Origin: Sphingopyxis italica
GTDB taxonomy: Bacteria > Pseudomonadota > Alphaproteobacteria > Sphingomonadales > Sphingomonadaceae
DNA length: 64,000 nt
Reading direction: 5' to 3'
Assembly: GCF_011926545.1 (NCBI RefSeq)
Contig: NZ_JAATIT010000001.1
Span: forward strand, 1,072,469-1,136,468
Shown here: positions 16,480 to 25,223 of the stretch, piece by piece
How the letters are laid out: every line of letters begins with the position of its first letter
How positions within the stretch are numbered: the first letter of the stretch is position 1
The notes under the pieces: model-generated
Told to the model about the DNA's origin: nothing
Database searches by the model: none
The model's input: the letters and a program-made list of their open reading frames with translations, nothing else
Program-made: the position numbers and the translations under genes

Positions 16480-17508
16480 ATGGAGCGCGAAACGCAGTTC
16501 ATCGGCCAGTCGGCGGCCTTTCAGGACGCGGTCGAGCGCGCGAGCCTCGCCGCGTCGCTCGACCGCCCGGTGCTCGTCATCGGCGAGCGCGGCACCGGCA
16601 AGGAATTGATCGCCGAGCGCCTCCACCGCCTGTCGACGCGCTGGGATCGTCCCTATGTGATCATGAACTGCGCCGCGATGCCCGAGACGCTGATCGAAAG
16701 CGAACTCTTCGGGCACGAGGCGGGGGCCTTCACCGGCGCGACGCGCACGCGCGCGGGGCGTTTCGAGGAGGCCGACGGCGGCACGCTCTTTCTCGACGAA
16801 CTCGCGACGATGTCGATGGGCGCGCAGGAGCGCCTGCTCCGCGCGGTCGAATATGGCGAGGTCACGCGCGTCGGCTCGTCGCGCCCGATCCGCGTCGATG
16901 TCCGCATCGTCGCGGCGACCAACGAACACCTGCCCGCGCTGGTCGACGACAATCGGTTCCGCGCCGACCTGCTCGACCGGCTGTCGTTCGAGGTCATCAC
17001 CCTGCCTCCGCTCCGCGCGCGCGAAGGCGATATCGAAGTGCTCGCCGAATATTTCGGGACGCGCATGGCGGCGGTGCTCGGCTGGGAGGAATGGCCCGGC
17101 TTCGGCCCGCGCGCGCTCGCGGCGATGGAAGGGCACGACTGGCCGGGCAATGTCCGCGAACTGAGGAACGTGATCGAGCGCGCGATCTATCGCTGGGCCG
17201 ACCCCGAAAAGCCGGTCGATGCGTTGAGCTTCGATCCCTTCGCGAGCCCGTGGCAGCCGGTATCGCGCAAGGCGCCCGCAAGACCCGAGGCGCACGCCCC
17301 GGCGCCGGCGAACGACGCTGCGCAGCCCCCCGCTCCGCCCTCGGGCCCGGTCAGCGATTTACGCGCGGCGGTCGATGCTTATGAAAGGCAGATCTTGTCC
17401 GACACGATGGCGCGCTGCCGCTTTAACCAGAAGGTCGCGGCCGAAGCACTGGGGCTGAGTTACGACCAGATCCGCCACGCGCTGAAGAAACATGGGTTGA
17501 ATCAATAG
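16480..17508 (+). CDS. pspF: PspF, sigma-54-dependent activator of the psp operon
   Basis: AAA+ enhancer-binding protein. From the ATG at 16480 it has 342 residues; a TTG two codons earlier is possible. There is no N-terminal receiver or sensor domain, as expected for PspF, which is controlled by PspA binding. Walker A is GERGTGKE (35-42), the sigma-54 contact loop GAFTGA is at 82-87, Walker B is GGTLFLDELA, and the C-terminal Fis-type helix-turn-helix reads KVAAEALGLSYDQIRHALKK. A Pro/Ala-rich linker (about 260-295) joins the two domains. It diverges from the psp operon. Confidence 0.95.
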   Translation: MERETQFIGQSAAFQDAVERASLAASLDRPVLVIGERGTGKELIAERLHRLSTRWDRPYVIMNCAAMPETLIESELFGHEAGAFTGATRTRAGRFEEADGGTLFLDELATMSMGAQERLLRAVEYGEVTRVGSSRPIRVDVRIVAATNEHLPALVDDNRFRADLLDRLSFEVITLPPLRAREGDIEVLAEYFGTRMAAVLGWEEWPGFGPRALAAMEGHDWPGNVRELRNVIERAIYRWADPEKPVDALSFDPFASPWQPVSRKAPARPEAHAPAPANDAAQPPAPPSGPVSDLRAAVDAYERQILSDTMARCRFNQKVAAEALGLSYDQIRHALKKHGLNQ

Positions 17509-17518
17509 CATCGAATTG

Positions 17519-17652
17519 ATCCTCCCTGTCGCGAAGCGATGGGGAGGGGGACCGCTCGCGTAGCGAGTGGTGGAGGGGCGGCAACGTCGCGCCATTGCCC
17601 CTCCGTCAGTGCTGCGCACTGCCACCTCCCCATGGCTTCGCCACGGGAGGAT
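17519..17652. repeat. ~135-bp compound palindromic repeat, copy 1 (inverted centre)
   Basis: Begins ATCCTCCCTGTCGCGAAGCG and ends CGCCACGGGAGGAT. The interior runs in the opposite orientation to the copies at 42682-42816 and 59493-59627. Several nested hairpins are visible (CCTCCC/GGGAGG arms at both ends, CGCTCGCGTAGCGAG-type arms inside). It lies between the convergent pspF and lipoprotein genes and reaches to within 2 nt of the lipoprotein stop. Confidence 0.88.
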
Positions 17653-17653
17653 A

Positions 17654-18163
17654 TTACCCCCCCGGCAACCCTGCGCTCAGCGCCTCGATCACCGCATCCT
17701 GCGTCGAAACGAGGTCGGCGAGCCGGTCGCGCAGCGCATAGATGTCGGGCAGGCCGTCGATCTGCTCGTCGACGCTGCGGTCGAGGTAGAGGCGGTCGAT
17801 ATCGGCGAGCGCCGCGGTGAGCGGCGCGCGCGCGGCGATGAGGCGCGAGATCGCCTGTTGCGCGACGACCCAGCGTTCGCCCGCGACCGGCGCGCCCGCC
17901 GCGGCGGCGACGAGCGACGCGGCGGCGGTGCGCTGGGCGGCGAACGCCTGTTGCCCGGCGGCCCCGTCCGCCTCCCAGCGTTCGAGCCGTCCGGCAAGGT
18001 CGGTGGGTAGCGGCCCCGGCGGCGCGACGACCACCGCGGGCGGCGCGACGTCGAATCGCCCCTCGACCGCGCGCTTCGCCAGCGAGGGGCCGTCGCTGGA
18101 CTGCGTCGCGGCGCAGGCGTTCAGCGGCAGGAGCAACGGGACGAAAAGAAGGACGCGGATCAT
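17654..18163 (-). CDS. Hypothetical lipoprotein
   Basis: 169 residues from the ATG at 18163. The start MIRVLLFVPLLLPLNACAAT is a lipoprotein signal with the lipobox LNAC, so the protein should be anchored in the periplasm or outer membrane. The remainder is Ala-rich and helical, with no recognised domain (SLVAAAAGAPVAGERWVVAQ, LADIDRLYLDRSVDEQIDGL). It is divergent from rplU and convergent with pspF. Longer frames upstream overlap the rplU leader on the opposite strand and are not credible. Confidence 0.75.
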   Translation of the reverse strand: MIRVLLFVPLLLPLNACAATQSSDGPSLAKRAVEGRFDVAPPAVVVAPPGPLPTDLAGRLERWEADGAAGQQAFAAQRTAAASLVAAAAGAPVAGERWVVAQQAISRLIAARAPLTAALADIDRLYLDRSVDEQIDGLPDIYALRDRLADLVSTQDAVIEALSAGLPGG

Positions 18164-18274
18164 CGTCGCCCCTGATATGGTGGCGCCGGTGGTGCAGCAA
18201 GTGCCGAATCGGGCGCGTGCGCAATAATCGGCACCGCCCCGACGCTTTTGGACAAAAAGCGCGGGAATATGCGG

Positions 18275-18303
18275 TTGACAGCTCGGGCTTGGCTCGCTAG
18301 TGG
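18275..18303 (+). promoter_or_regulatory. Promoter of rplU-rpmA
   Basis: TTGACA (18275-18280), a 17-nt spacer, then TAGTGG (18298-18303). The perfect -35 and spacing fit a strong housekeeping promoter; the leader would be about 83 nt, long enough for ribosomal-protein feedback. Confidence 0.65.
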
Positions 18304-18392
18304 CGCTGACTTTCCCGCATGCCGGAAAAATCGCCCGCCTTGGTGGGTGACTGGTGCGCGGGTGATTTAGTTTTTTGATTGGATGGAAGACC

Positions 18393-18893
18393 ATGTTCGC
18401 AATCGTGCGCACGGGCGGCAAGCAGTATCGCGTCGCCGCCGGAGACAAGATCGCCGTTGAAAAGATCGACGGCGAAGCCGGCGACACCGTGTCGCTGGGC
18501 GACATCCTGCTGGCCGGTGACGGCGGCGAAACGAAGAGCGCCGAAGGCCTCGTCGTTTCGGCCGAGATCATCGCCCAGACGCGCGGTGAAAAGGTCATCG
18601 TCTTCAAGAAGCGCCGTCGGCACAATTATCGCCGCCGCAACGGCCACCGCCAGTCGCTGACGCTGCTGCGCATCCTTGCGGTCGGCGATGCCAAGAAGGC
18701 CGCGCCGAAGAAGGAAGCCGCTCCGAAGGCCGAAGCCGCTCCGGCCGCCGAAGCCAAGGCCGCTCCCGCCAAGGAAGCCGCGCCCAAAAAGGCCGCTGCT
18801 CCGAAGAAGGAAGCTGCGCCCAAGGCCGAAGCCAAGGCTGAAACCGCAAAGAAGCCCGCTGCCAAGAAGGCAGCCCCCAAGAAGGAAGCCTGA
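18393..18893 (+). CDS. rplU: 50S ribosomal protein L21 with Ala/Lys/Pro-rich tail
   Basis: Core 23S-binding ribosomal protein. Residues 1 to about 101 are standard L21 ([34 protein letters not shown]). After that comes a tail of about 65 residues built from [13 protein letters not shown]-like repeats, making the protein 166 residues instead of the usual ~103. The tail resembles histone-H1-like sequence and the N-terminal extension of AtpD in this window. Start is the ATG at 18393; an in-frame ATG 18 nt earlier would add six residues absent from L21. rpmA follows after 49 nt. Confidence 0.95.
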   Translation: MFAIVRTGGKQYRVAAGDKIAVEKIDGEAGDTVSLGDILLAGDGGETKSAEGLVVSAEIIAQTRGEKVIVFKKRRRHNYRRRNGHRQSLTLLRILAVGDAKKAAPKKEAAPKAEAAPAAEAKAAPAKEAAPKKAAAPKKEAAPKAEAKAETAKKPAAKKAAPKKEA

Positions 18894-18942
18894 GCGCGCA
18901 CGTCGCGGCTCGGCCTCTCGAACGAATTAAGGAGCATCAGTC

Positions 18943-19212
18943 ATGGCACATAAAAAAGCAGGCGGTTCATCGCGCAACGGTCGCGACTCAGCCGGCCGCC
19001 GCCTTGGTGTGAAGAAGTTCGGCGGTCAGGAAGTGATCGGCGGCAACATTATCGTGCGTCAGCGCGGCACCAAGGTTTACCCGGGTGTCAACGTTGGCAT
19101 GGGCAAGGACCACACGCTGTTCGCAACCGCCGAGGGCCAGGTCCGATTCCACGATGGCAAGCTTGGCCGCAAATATGTGTCGGTCGACGCCATGGCGGAA
19201 GCCGCCGAATAA
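18943..19212 (+). CDS. rpmA: 50S ribosomal protein L27
   Basis: 89 residues, beginning [20 protein letters not shown], the conserved N-terminus that reaches the peptidyl-transferase centre, followed by [20 protein letters not shown] and the typical beta barrel. It needs no N-terminal cleavage, unlike Firmicutes L27. Cotranscribed with rplU, the usual pair. Confidence 0.97.
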   Translation: MAHKKAGGSSRNGRDSAGRRLGVKKFGGQEVIGGNIIVRQRGTKVYPGVNVGMGKDHTLFATAEGQVRFHDGKLGRKYVSVDAMAEAAE

Positions 19213-19294
19213 GGACGATCTTCCAGGGTCGTCCACCAAGGGATGACCCGGAGCTGTCCTTTCCGCCAACAAGCGGAAACAAAGTTCGAAAAGA

Positions 19295-19326
19295 GGGAGA
19301 CGGGTCACCCCCGTACTCCCTTTTTT
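19295..19326 (+). terminator. Terminator of rplU-rpmA
   Basis: GGGAGACGGG, a short loop, then CCCGTACTCCC (one bulged base) and TTTTTT. It lies 83 nt after the rpmA stop. Confidence 0.85.
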
Positions 19327-19452
19327 CTTGCCTGAAATCCGCGCCCTAGCGGTCAGGCGCGAAAATCGGGCCATCCATCTCCCTCCATATCGAATGTCGT
19401 CAAAGCGTCACCATCTGGCGCCAGGGCGACAGGCAATTGGGAGTTAGAAAAG

Positions 19453-20049
19453 ATGTTCGCGCGTACCGAAAGACTGTTGCTGCGGCCCGGCTGGCAAGAA
19501 GACGCCCCCGCGCTCGCCCGGGCGATCGGTGAGGAAGCGGTGGTCCGCAATCTTGCCCGAGCTCCTTGGCCCTATGGCGAAGAGCAGGCACAGGCATTTT
19601 TGAGCCAGCCGATCGATCCCGATCAACCGCGTTTCCTGATCTTCGCCCGCACCGGCGGCGCGCCGCGCCTCGTCGGCGGCTGCGGCATTTCGCCGAGTCC
19701 TGAGGGCGATCTCGAAATGGGTTACTGGATCGCGCGCCCCTATTGGGGTCTCGGCTTCGCGACCGAGGCGGGGCGCCAGCTGCTCCATATCGCACGCGCG
19801 ATGAACCTGCCCAGGCTGTCGGCGGGCCATTTCGTCGACAATCCGGCGTCGGGCGCGGTGCTCCGCAAGCTCGGCTTTCGTCCGACCGGCAAGGTCGCGC
19901 AACGTTACAGCCTCGCGCGCGGCGGCGAAGCGGCGTGCGCGCTGTTCGAGGAAGGCGACGGTGACGCCGACGCTATCGTCACCCCGATGCGAAGCCGCAT
20001 CGGGGTGGATGAGGATTTCCGCGAGGAAATCAGGCTGATGGCGGCGTGA
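19453..20049 (+). CDS. GNAT family N-acetyltransferase (RimJ/RimL-like)
   Basis: 198 residues. The GNAT fold is visible: an N-terminal strand RTERLLLRPGWQEDAPALAR, the core strand LEMGYWIARPYWGLGFATEA with the acetyl-CoA loop (Y-W-G-x-G-F-A-T), and NPASGAVLRKLGFRPTGKV, the usual motif B. These proteins acetylate N-terminal amines or small molecules; the substrate cannot be told. About 20 extra residues follow the GNAT core at the C-terminus. It follows the rpmA terminator and has its own transcription unit, ending at a perfect GC hairpin shared with the convergent DUF937 gene. Confidence 0.85.
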   Translation: MFARTERLLLRPGWQEDAPALARAIGEEAVVRNLARAPWPYGEEQAQAFLSQPIDPDQPRFLIFARTGGAPRLVGGCGISPSPEGDLEMGYWIARPYWGLGFATEAGRQLLHIARAMNLPRLSAGHFVDNPASGAVLRKLGFRPTGKVAQRYSLARGGEAACALFEEGDGDADAIVTPMRSRIGVDEDFREEIRLMAA

Positions 20050-20056
20050 TGATTCT

Positions 20057-20078
20057 CCCCTCCCGCTTGCGGGAGGGG
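20057..20078. repeat. 22-nt GC hairpin (CCCCTCCCGC unit), copy 1
   Basis: CCCCTCCCGC-TT-GCGGGAGGGG, a perfect palindrome between two convergent genes. The same unit flanks the atpD-atpC gap (59015-59036, 59095-59116). It may act as a bidirectional terminator, although no T-run follows. Confidence 0.7.
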
Positions 20079-20086
20079 ATCGACGA

Positions 20087-20677
20087 TCATCCCCGCATCT
20101 TGTTCACCATGCCCATGATATCGTCGAGCGGATTGCCGTCGCCGTCCATGTCGAGCATTTTTCCCAAACCGCCCAGCCCGCCAGCCGACGGCGCGGCGCC
20201 GCCGCCCATCGCACCGCCGAGGACATTACCGAGCATGCCGCCCAGACCGCCCGAAAGCCCGCCACTCGCGCCGTCTTGCCCGCCCTGCTTCGCCATATAG
20301 CCCGCGACCATCATCGCGAGCATCGGCAGCATCCGCTTGAGCAGCCCCGAATCGATTCCGGTCTGCGCCGCCGCCTGTCCCGCGACCGTGCGACTGACGT
20401 CCTTCGACCCGAAAATCTGCCCGAGCACGTCATTGCCCTGGCTCACCGGAGTCGGCTGCGATCCGAGCACCGAGTCGAGAAGGCCGCCGCCGCCGAGCTG
20501 CCCAAGCAGCCCGCCAAGCCCCTCGACTCTACCCGATTGCGCCTGTTTCTTGAACCCGCCGAGGATCGCGGGAAGCAGCGCGTCGGCGCCCTGCTTCGCC
20601 GTTGCGGCCGGAATGCCCAATTCTTTCGCCATCGATTCGATGCCGCCGGCCTGCGCCAGAATGTCGGTGAGATTCAT
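20087..20677 (-). CDS. DUF937 domain-containing protein
   Basis: 196 residues. The N-terminal half shows the DUF937 pattern: MNLTDILAQAGGIESMAKEL, KQGADALLPAILGGFKKQAQ, and SVLGSQPTPVSQGNDVLGQI. The C-terminal half is Gly-rich with hydrophobic blocks and ends in a DMDGDGNPLDD motif that resembles an EF-hand-type calcium loop. No enzyme activity is known for the family. It is divergent from the DUF3597 gene. Confidence 0.75.
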   Translation of the reverse strand: MNLTDILAQAGGIESMAKELGIPAATAKQGADALLPAILGGFKKQAQSGRVEGLGGLLGQLGGGGLLDSVLGSQPTPVSQGNDVLGQIFGSKDVSRTVAGQAAAQTGIDSGLLKRMLPMLAMMVAGYMAKQGGQDGASGGLSGGLGGMLGNVLGGAMGGGAAPSAGGLGGLGKMLDMDGDGNPLDDIMGMVNKMRG

Positions 20678-20853
20678 TTCTTTTCTCCCTCTCGATCGCG
20701 GATCGAACCGCGACGATCGGCGTTTGTTATAGCAGCCGCCGGGAGGAGGAGGAGTCGTTCATTTGGCTGTCATTCCCAAGTGCATAGTCCTAGCCTGTGG
20801 CTATCCGACTCGCCCTTTCCGGGTTGGCCGCATCTCTAGTGGGAGCTTGAACA

Positions 20854-21252
20854 ATGAGCATTTTCGGCAAGATCAAAGACGCGATTTTCGGCAAGAAGGC
20901 CGTCGCCGCACAGCCCGCCGCGCCGGCCGCGCCCAGCCCCGTCGGCACCGCGCTCGACGCCGCGACGCAGGCGATGGCCTCGGCCGCCGCGGCGCCGGTC
21001 GACGTCGACGCGATCCTCACCGCCGAGGCGGCGAACGCCGGGCAGGATCTCAACTGGCGCACGTCGATCGTCGACCTGATGAAGCTGCTCGGCATCGATT
21101 CGAGCCTCGCCAACCGCAAGGAGCTGGCGCAGGAGCTCGGCTATACCGGCGCGCTCGACGGCAGCGCCGAGATGAACATCTGGCTGCACAAGGCGGTGAT
21201 GCGCGAACTCGCGGCCAACGGCGGCAAAGTGCCCGCCGACCTTACCGACTGA
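20854..21252 (+). CDS. DUF3597 domain-containing protein
   Basis: 132 residues. It begins MSIFGKIKDAIFGKKAVAAQ, has an Ala/Pro linker, and then the conserved domain VDVDAILTAEAANAGQDLNW followed by SIVDLMKLLGIDSSLANRKE and a short helical end. The family is widespread in alphaproteobacteria with no assigned function; some relatives carry a LysM or peptidoglycan-binding-like fold. It has its own terminator. Confidence 0.8.
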   Translation: MSIFGKIKDAIFGKKAVAAQPAAPAAPSPVGTALDAATQAMASAAAAPVDVDAILTAEAANAGQDLNWRTSIVDLMKLLGIDSSLANRKELAQELGYTGALDGSAEMNIWLHKAVMRELAANGGKVPADLTD

Positions 21253-21275
21253 TAGACGGCCGATAATTTTCGACC

Positions 21276-21311
21276 GGGGGCGGGCAAGCATCGGCTTTCC
21301 CGCCCCCTTTT
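21276..21311 (+). terminator. Terminator after the DUF3597 gene
   Basis: A perfect 9-bp stem, GGGGGCGGG / CCCGCCCCC, with a 14-nt loop and a T-rich tail (ttttc). Confidence 0.85.
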
Positions 21312-21377
21312 CATTGACCGCGCCGCGCCGCACTCCCTAGACAGGTTTCACAAGAAACAAGTCGCAGGGAGCCCGTA

Positions 21378-23222
21378 GTGCAACATCCGCTTTCCACCCC
21401 CGTCAGCCGCCGCCGCACGCTTGCCACGCTGGGCGCGGGCACTGCGGGCCTCGCGATCGCGGGTCCCGCCGCGGCGCTGCAGGACCCGCCCAAGAGCGAC
21501 GCGCAGCAGCTTCTCACATCGGTCGCCGACAATCTGCTCGCCCAGTCGCCCGAGGGCGCGACCTCGCTCGGCATCGACACCGGCGCGCGCGCGGCGATGC
21601 GCGGGCGGCTCGGCGATCGCTCGGCGGCGGGGGTGACGGCGCTCGCCGACACGCTGAAGGCCGACATCGCGCGCGTCCGCGCCTTCGACAAGGCGGGGCT
21701 CGACCATGCCACGCGCACCAGCCTCGCTGTCGTCGAAAGCGCCTATGACGTCGCGCTCGCGGGCTTCGCCCTGCCCTATGGCGACGTCGCGGTCGGCGGC
21801 TGGCGCAACACGCCTTACGTGGTGATTCAGAATGTCGGCGCTTATCTCGACATTCCGAAATTCCTCGACAGCGACCATCCGGTGAAGAGCTCGGCCGACG
21901 CCGAAGCCTATTTGTCGCGCCTCAATGCCTTTCCCGGCGTGCTCGACGGCGAGACCGGGCGGCTGAAGGCGGCGGGCGGGCAGGGTCTGATCGCCCCCGC
22001 CTTTCTGATCGACAAGGCGGTGACGGCGATGGAAGCGACGATCGCCGATGCGAAGGCGGGCGGCTCGATGGTCGAAAGCCTCGTCCGACGCACCGGCGAA
22101 GCGAAGATCGCCGGCGACTGGTCGGCGCGTTCGGCGAAGATCGTGCAGGGGCCCGTCGCGGCGGCGCTCGAACGCCAGCTCGCCGAGTTGAAGGCGCAGC
22201 GGCCGAAAGCGACGATGGACGCCGGCATGTGGGCGCGTCCGGGCGGCGACGAATGGTATGCGTGGGGGCTGCGCGCCTCGACCACCACGCGCATGACCCC
22301 CGACGAGATTCACGCGATGGGCCGCGAGGAGCTGGCCGAGCTGCACGGGCGGATGGACCCGATCCTGAAGAAGCTCGGTTATACGCAGGGTTCGGTCGGC
22401 GACCGGATGAACGCGCTCGCCAAGGACCCCAAATATAAATTCCCCGACAATGATAAGGGCCGCGCCGAGATCGTCGCCTATATCCAGACGTGGCTCGGCA
22501 AGATCCGCGCCGAGCTGCCGCGCGCCTTCCGGACTTTGGTAAAGGGCAATGTCGAGGTCAAGCGGCTGCCGCTGGCCGAGGAGCCCGGCGCGCCCGCGGC
22601 CTATGGCGGCGCGGGGTCGATCGACGGCAGCATTCCGGGGCGCTTCTGGATCAACCTTCGCACGACCGAGCTGCACAGCAAATATTCGCTGCCCGACCTT
22701 GCGATGCACGAAGCGATTCCGGGCCATGCCTGGCAGGGCGAATATGCCCATGCGATGCCGCTGATCCGTACGATGCTGGCGTTCAACGCCTATTCCGAAG
22801 GCTGGGCATTATACGCCGAGCAGCTTGCCGACGAGCTCGGCCTCTATGATGATTTCGAGGTCGGGCGGCTGGGTTATCTCCAGTCGCTCGCCTTCCGCGC
22901 CTGCCGCCTCGTCGTCGACACCGGCCTCCACGCCAAACGCTGGACGCGCGAGCAGGGCGTCGAATTCTTCGTGCGCGAGAATGGCTCGAACCCGCTCGAG
23001 GTCGCGAGCGAGGTCGATCGCTATTGCAGCTGGGCGGGACAGGCGTGCGGATACAAGGTCGGGCACAGCGAGATCGTGCGCCAGCGCGGGCTGGCGCAAA
23101 AGGCGCTCGGCGCGAAATATGACCTCCGCGATTTCAACGACATCGTCGTCAAGGGCGGTAACGTCCCGCTCGATGTGCTCGCGAAGAATGTCGAGGAATA
23201 TGTCCGCGAGGCGAAGGCGTGA
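21378..23222 (+). CDS. DUF885 family metallopeptidase-like protein, Tat-exported
   Basis: 614 residues from a GTG at 21378 preceded by AGGGAG. The N-terminus SRRRTLATLGAGTAGLAIAG is a twin-arginine-type signal, so the protein should be exported folded. The zinc-site motif is HEAIPGH (H444-H450), followed by EGWALYAEQLADELGLYDD, the glutamate ligand region of DUF885 proteins. Members are related to gluzincin-type carboxypeptidases and are often annotated as putative dipeptidases. The stop overlaps the start of the next gene by 4 nt (GTGA), so the two are translationally coupled. Confidence 0.88.
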   Translation: MQHPLSTPVSRRRTLATLGAGTAGLAIAGPAAALQDPPKSDAQQLLTSVADNLLAQSPEGATSLGIDTGARAAMRGRLGDRSAAGVTALADTLKADIARVRAFDKAGLDHATRTSLAVVESAYDVALAGFALPYGDVAVGGWRNTPYVVIQNVGAYLDIPKFLDSDHPVKSSADAEAYLSRLNAFPGVLDGETGRLKAAGGQGLIAPAFLIDKAVTAMEATIADAKAGGSMVESLVRRTGEAKIAGDWSARSAKIVQGPVAAALERQLAELKAQRPKATMDAGMWARPGGDEWYAWGLRASTTTRMTPDEIHAMGREELAELHGRMDPILKKLGYTQGSVGDRMNALAKDPKYKFPDNDKGRAEIVAYIQTWLGKIRAELPRAFRTLVKGNVEVKRLPLAEEPGAPAAYGGAGSIDGSIPGRFWINLRTTELHSKYSLPDLAMHEAIPGHAWQGEYAHAMPLIRTMLAFNAYSEGWALYAEQLADELGLYDDFEVGRLGYLQSLAFRACRLVVDTGLHAKRWTREQGVEFFVRENGSNPLEVASEVDRYCSWAGQACGYKVGHSEIVRQRGLAQKALGAKYDLRDFNDIVVKGGNVPLDVLAKNVEEYVREAKA

Positions 23223-24175
23223 CGGCCCGCAACATGATGCGGAGCCTGTTCGGCATCGCGCTGCTCGCCGCGACCCCGGCTCATGCCCACGAAGGTCACA
23301 CCGATGAAGCGGCCGAGCCGCACGGCGGGGCGCGCGTCACCATCGTGACGAGCGACGTCGATCGTTTTTACGCGCTCTATGACGACCCCGCGCTCGCCGC
23401 GCAGCCCGAGCTGGTGGCGGCGCGCTACCTCGCCGCCCCGACGCCGGGGCTCGCGGAATTCATGGTGATGCGCCGCATCACCCCCGAAAAACTCGCCGCT
23501 GCGCTGCACAAAAAACCGCAGGTCTTTGCAGACGCGCGCGGTTGCGCGGCAAATCTTCCCGAGGTCCGTATGCGCCTCGTCGCCGCGACCGACCGCCTCG
23601 CGCGGCTTTATCCCGCCGCGAAATTCCCGCCGATCACCATCGCGATCGGCCGCGCCACGACGGCGGGAACCGCCAATGCGAAAGGGCTTTACATCGGTCT
23701 CGAAGCCCTGTGCGCCGCCAAATTCATCGAAGCCGACGACGAGGACCGCTTCGTCCATGTCATCGCGCATGAATATGTCCATGTGCAGCAGCCGCTGGCC
23801 CAGGTCGAGGACCGCGAAGAATCGGTGCTGCGCGCGGCGCTGGTCGAGGGCGCGGCCGAATTCGTCGCCGAGCGGATGACGGGATCGGTCGCCTATCCGC
23901 TGCTGCACCAATGGGCGAAAGGACGCGAGAAGGAGCTGGAGACGATCTTCCTCGCCGAAAAGGACCAAAAGGCGATCGGTTCGCGCTGGCTCTACAACCA
24001 GAAGGGCGCCGGCGGCTGGCCGGGCGACCTTGGCTATTGGATCGGCTACCGCGTCGCCAAAAGCTATTACGACCGCGCGCCCGACAAGACAGCGGCGATC
24101 AAGGCGATCATCGAAATGCGCGATCCTGCCGCCTTCCTCGCGGCGAGCGGCTGGGTGGATACCGCGAGCCCCTGA
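23219..24175 (+). CDS. Exported HExxH metalloprotease-like protein
   Basis: 318 residues from a GTG at 23219 (ATGs follow at 23234 and 23237). A signal peptide (MMRSLFGIALLAATPAHAHE) is followed by a His/Glu-rich patch. The zinc motif is HEYVH (184-188) in HVIAHEYVHVQQ, with EGAAEFVAERMTG about 35 residues on, the arrangement of gluzincin and DUF2268-like peptidases. It overlaps the stop of the Tat-exported DUF885 peptidase by 4 nt. A shared role in periplasmic peptide processing is plausible but not shown. Confidence 0.8.
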   Translation: MTARNMMRSLFGIALLAATPAHAHEGHTDEAAEPHGGARVTIVTSDVDRFYALYDDPALAAQPELVAARYLAAPTPGLAEFMVMRRITPEKLAAALHKKPQVFADARGCAANLPEVRMRLVAATDRLARLYPAAKFPPITIAIGRATTAGTANAKGLYIGLEALCAAKFIEADDEDRFVHVIAHEYVHVQQPLAQVEDREESVLRAALVEGAAEFVAERMTGSVAYPLLHQWAKGREKELETIFLAEKDQKAIGSRWLYNQKGAGGWPGDLGYWIGYRVAKSYYDRAPDKTAAIKAIIEMRDPAAFLAASGWVDTASP

Positions 24176-24296
24176 CGCGGACGGTTCCGCGCAGCGGTTG
24201 CCGAACATTTGCCGGCGAAGCCCGACAGACCGGCGCGGCGGCGGGATCGCCGCGGCGTAGGCGGCGGCGCCGGAACGGCAAGCAAGAGCAGCGCGA

Positions 24297-25115
24297 TCAG
24301 CTTGCGATGCGGAAATTGCCGAAAAGGACATTCGCGCCGTTCCGCATCTGGATCGGGGCGCTGATGAAAAAATACCGGGCGGGGTCGCCATCGAACAGCC
24401 GCGAATCGGCGATTTTCTTGCCGTCGAGATAGGTCCGCATCATGTCGCCATCGACCGCGATCGCCACAGACATCACCCGGTTGGCATAGGGCCGATAGTC
24501 GAAATCGAAGGAATGATAATAGCCGGTGGCGCTGCTCGATGCGGTCGAGCTTCCGCCATAGTTGAGGTCTATCACCGCGATCCCGGCATTATTATGGGCA
24601 TCCTGAACATAGGATCGCACGCTGTTGTCGGCGGTGAAGCCGAATGGCATCGCGCTCAGATCCTTCGTCGAATCGGCGGCGACGACAATGTCGAATTCGA
24701 TCGTGAAACGGTCCGGAAGCCGGGGCGGCTGCTTGAGCTTGTAGGTCGCGAAACTCTGCAGCGACAGCCAGCGCCCGGCGAGGCCGTCGACGCTGACGGC
24801 CGATCCCGACCCATTGGTTTTCCAGCCTTGCGGCATCGACCCGATCGCTGCGGACGCAAAATCGTCGGCGACCAGCGTGCTGCGCCCCGGCGTGAAGCTG
24901 GAACCCTGGTTTACTCTTAGTCTGCCGCCACTTTCCCCGGCGTGGGTCGTCGATCGGGCTTCCTGCGGGGCGTCCCCTCCGCCGACAAGCTCGCGCTCGA
25001 CTTCGCGTTTCACCTGGCCGATCAGATCACCCAGTTGCGCGGCGGCGGGCGACGCGGCGACAAGGAAAGGGAGCGCCACGAATACCGCAATTGAACGGGA
25101 GAGAAGAGGAGGCAT
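24297..25115 (-). CDS. Secreted hypothetical protein with LamG/ConA-like domain
   Basis: 272 residues. A signal peptide (MPPLLSRSIAVFVALPFLVA...AAAQ) is followed by a short helix (LIGQVKREVERELVGG) and a linker. The main domain (about 85-272) begins LVADDFASAAIGSMPQGWKT and runs as beta strands (RFTIEFDIVVAAD, RVMSVAIAVDGDMMRTYLDG, KKIADSRLFD), which resembles a concanavalin-A-like lectin/LamG sandwich. No catalytic residues are evident. Probably periplasmic. The fold call is pattern-based. Confidence 0.65.
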   Translation of the reverse strand: MPPLLSRSIAVFVALPFLVAASPAAAQLGDLIGQVKREVERELVGGGDAPQEARSTTHAGESGGRLRVNQGSSFTPGRSTLVADDFASAAIGSMPQGWKTNGSGSAVSVDGLAGRWLSLQSFATYKLKQPPRLPDRFTIEFDIVVAADSTKDLSAMPFGFTADNSVRSYVQDAHNNAGIAVIDLNYGGSSTASSSATGYYHSFDFDYRPYANRVMSVAIAVDGDMMRTYLDGKKIADSRLFDGDPARYFFISAPIQMRNGANVLFGNFRIAS

Positions 25116-25223
25116 AATTTCTCCTAAGCCATTGGCAAAGGCCGCAGATTGGCGGCGGTTTTCATCGCGCTCCTGCTTAGGCGAATCCGCCGACCGATTT
25201 CAACCCGCTATGCGAGCGGCGTA

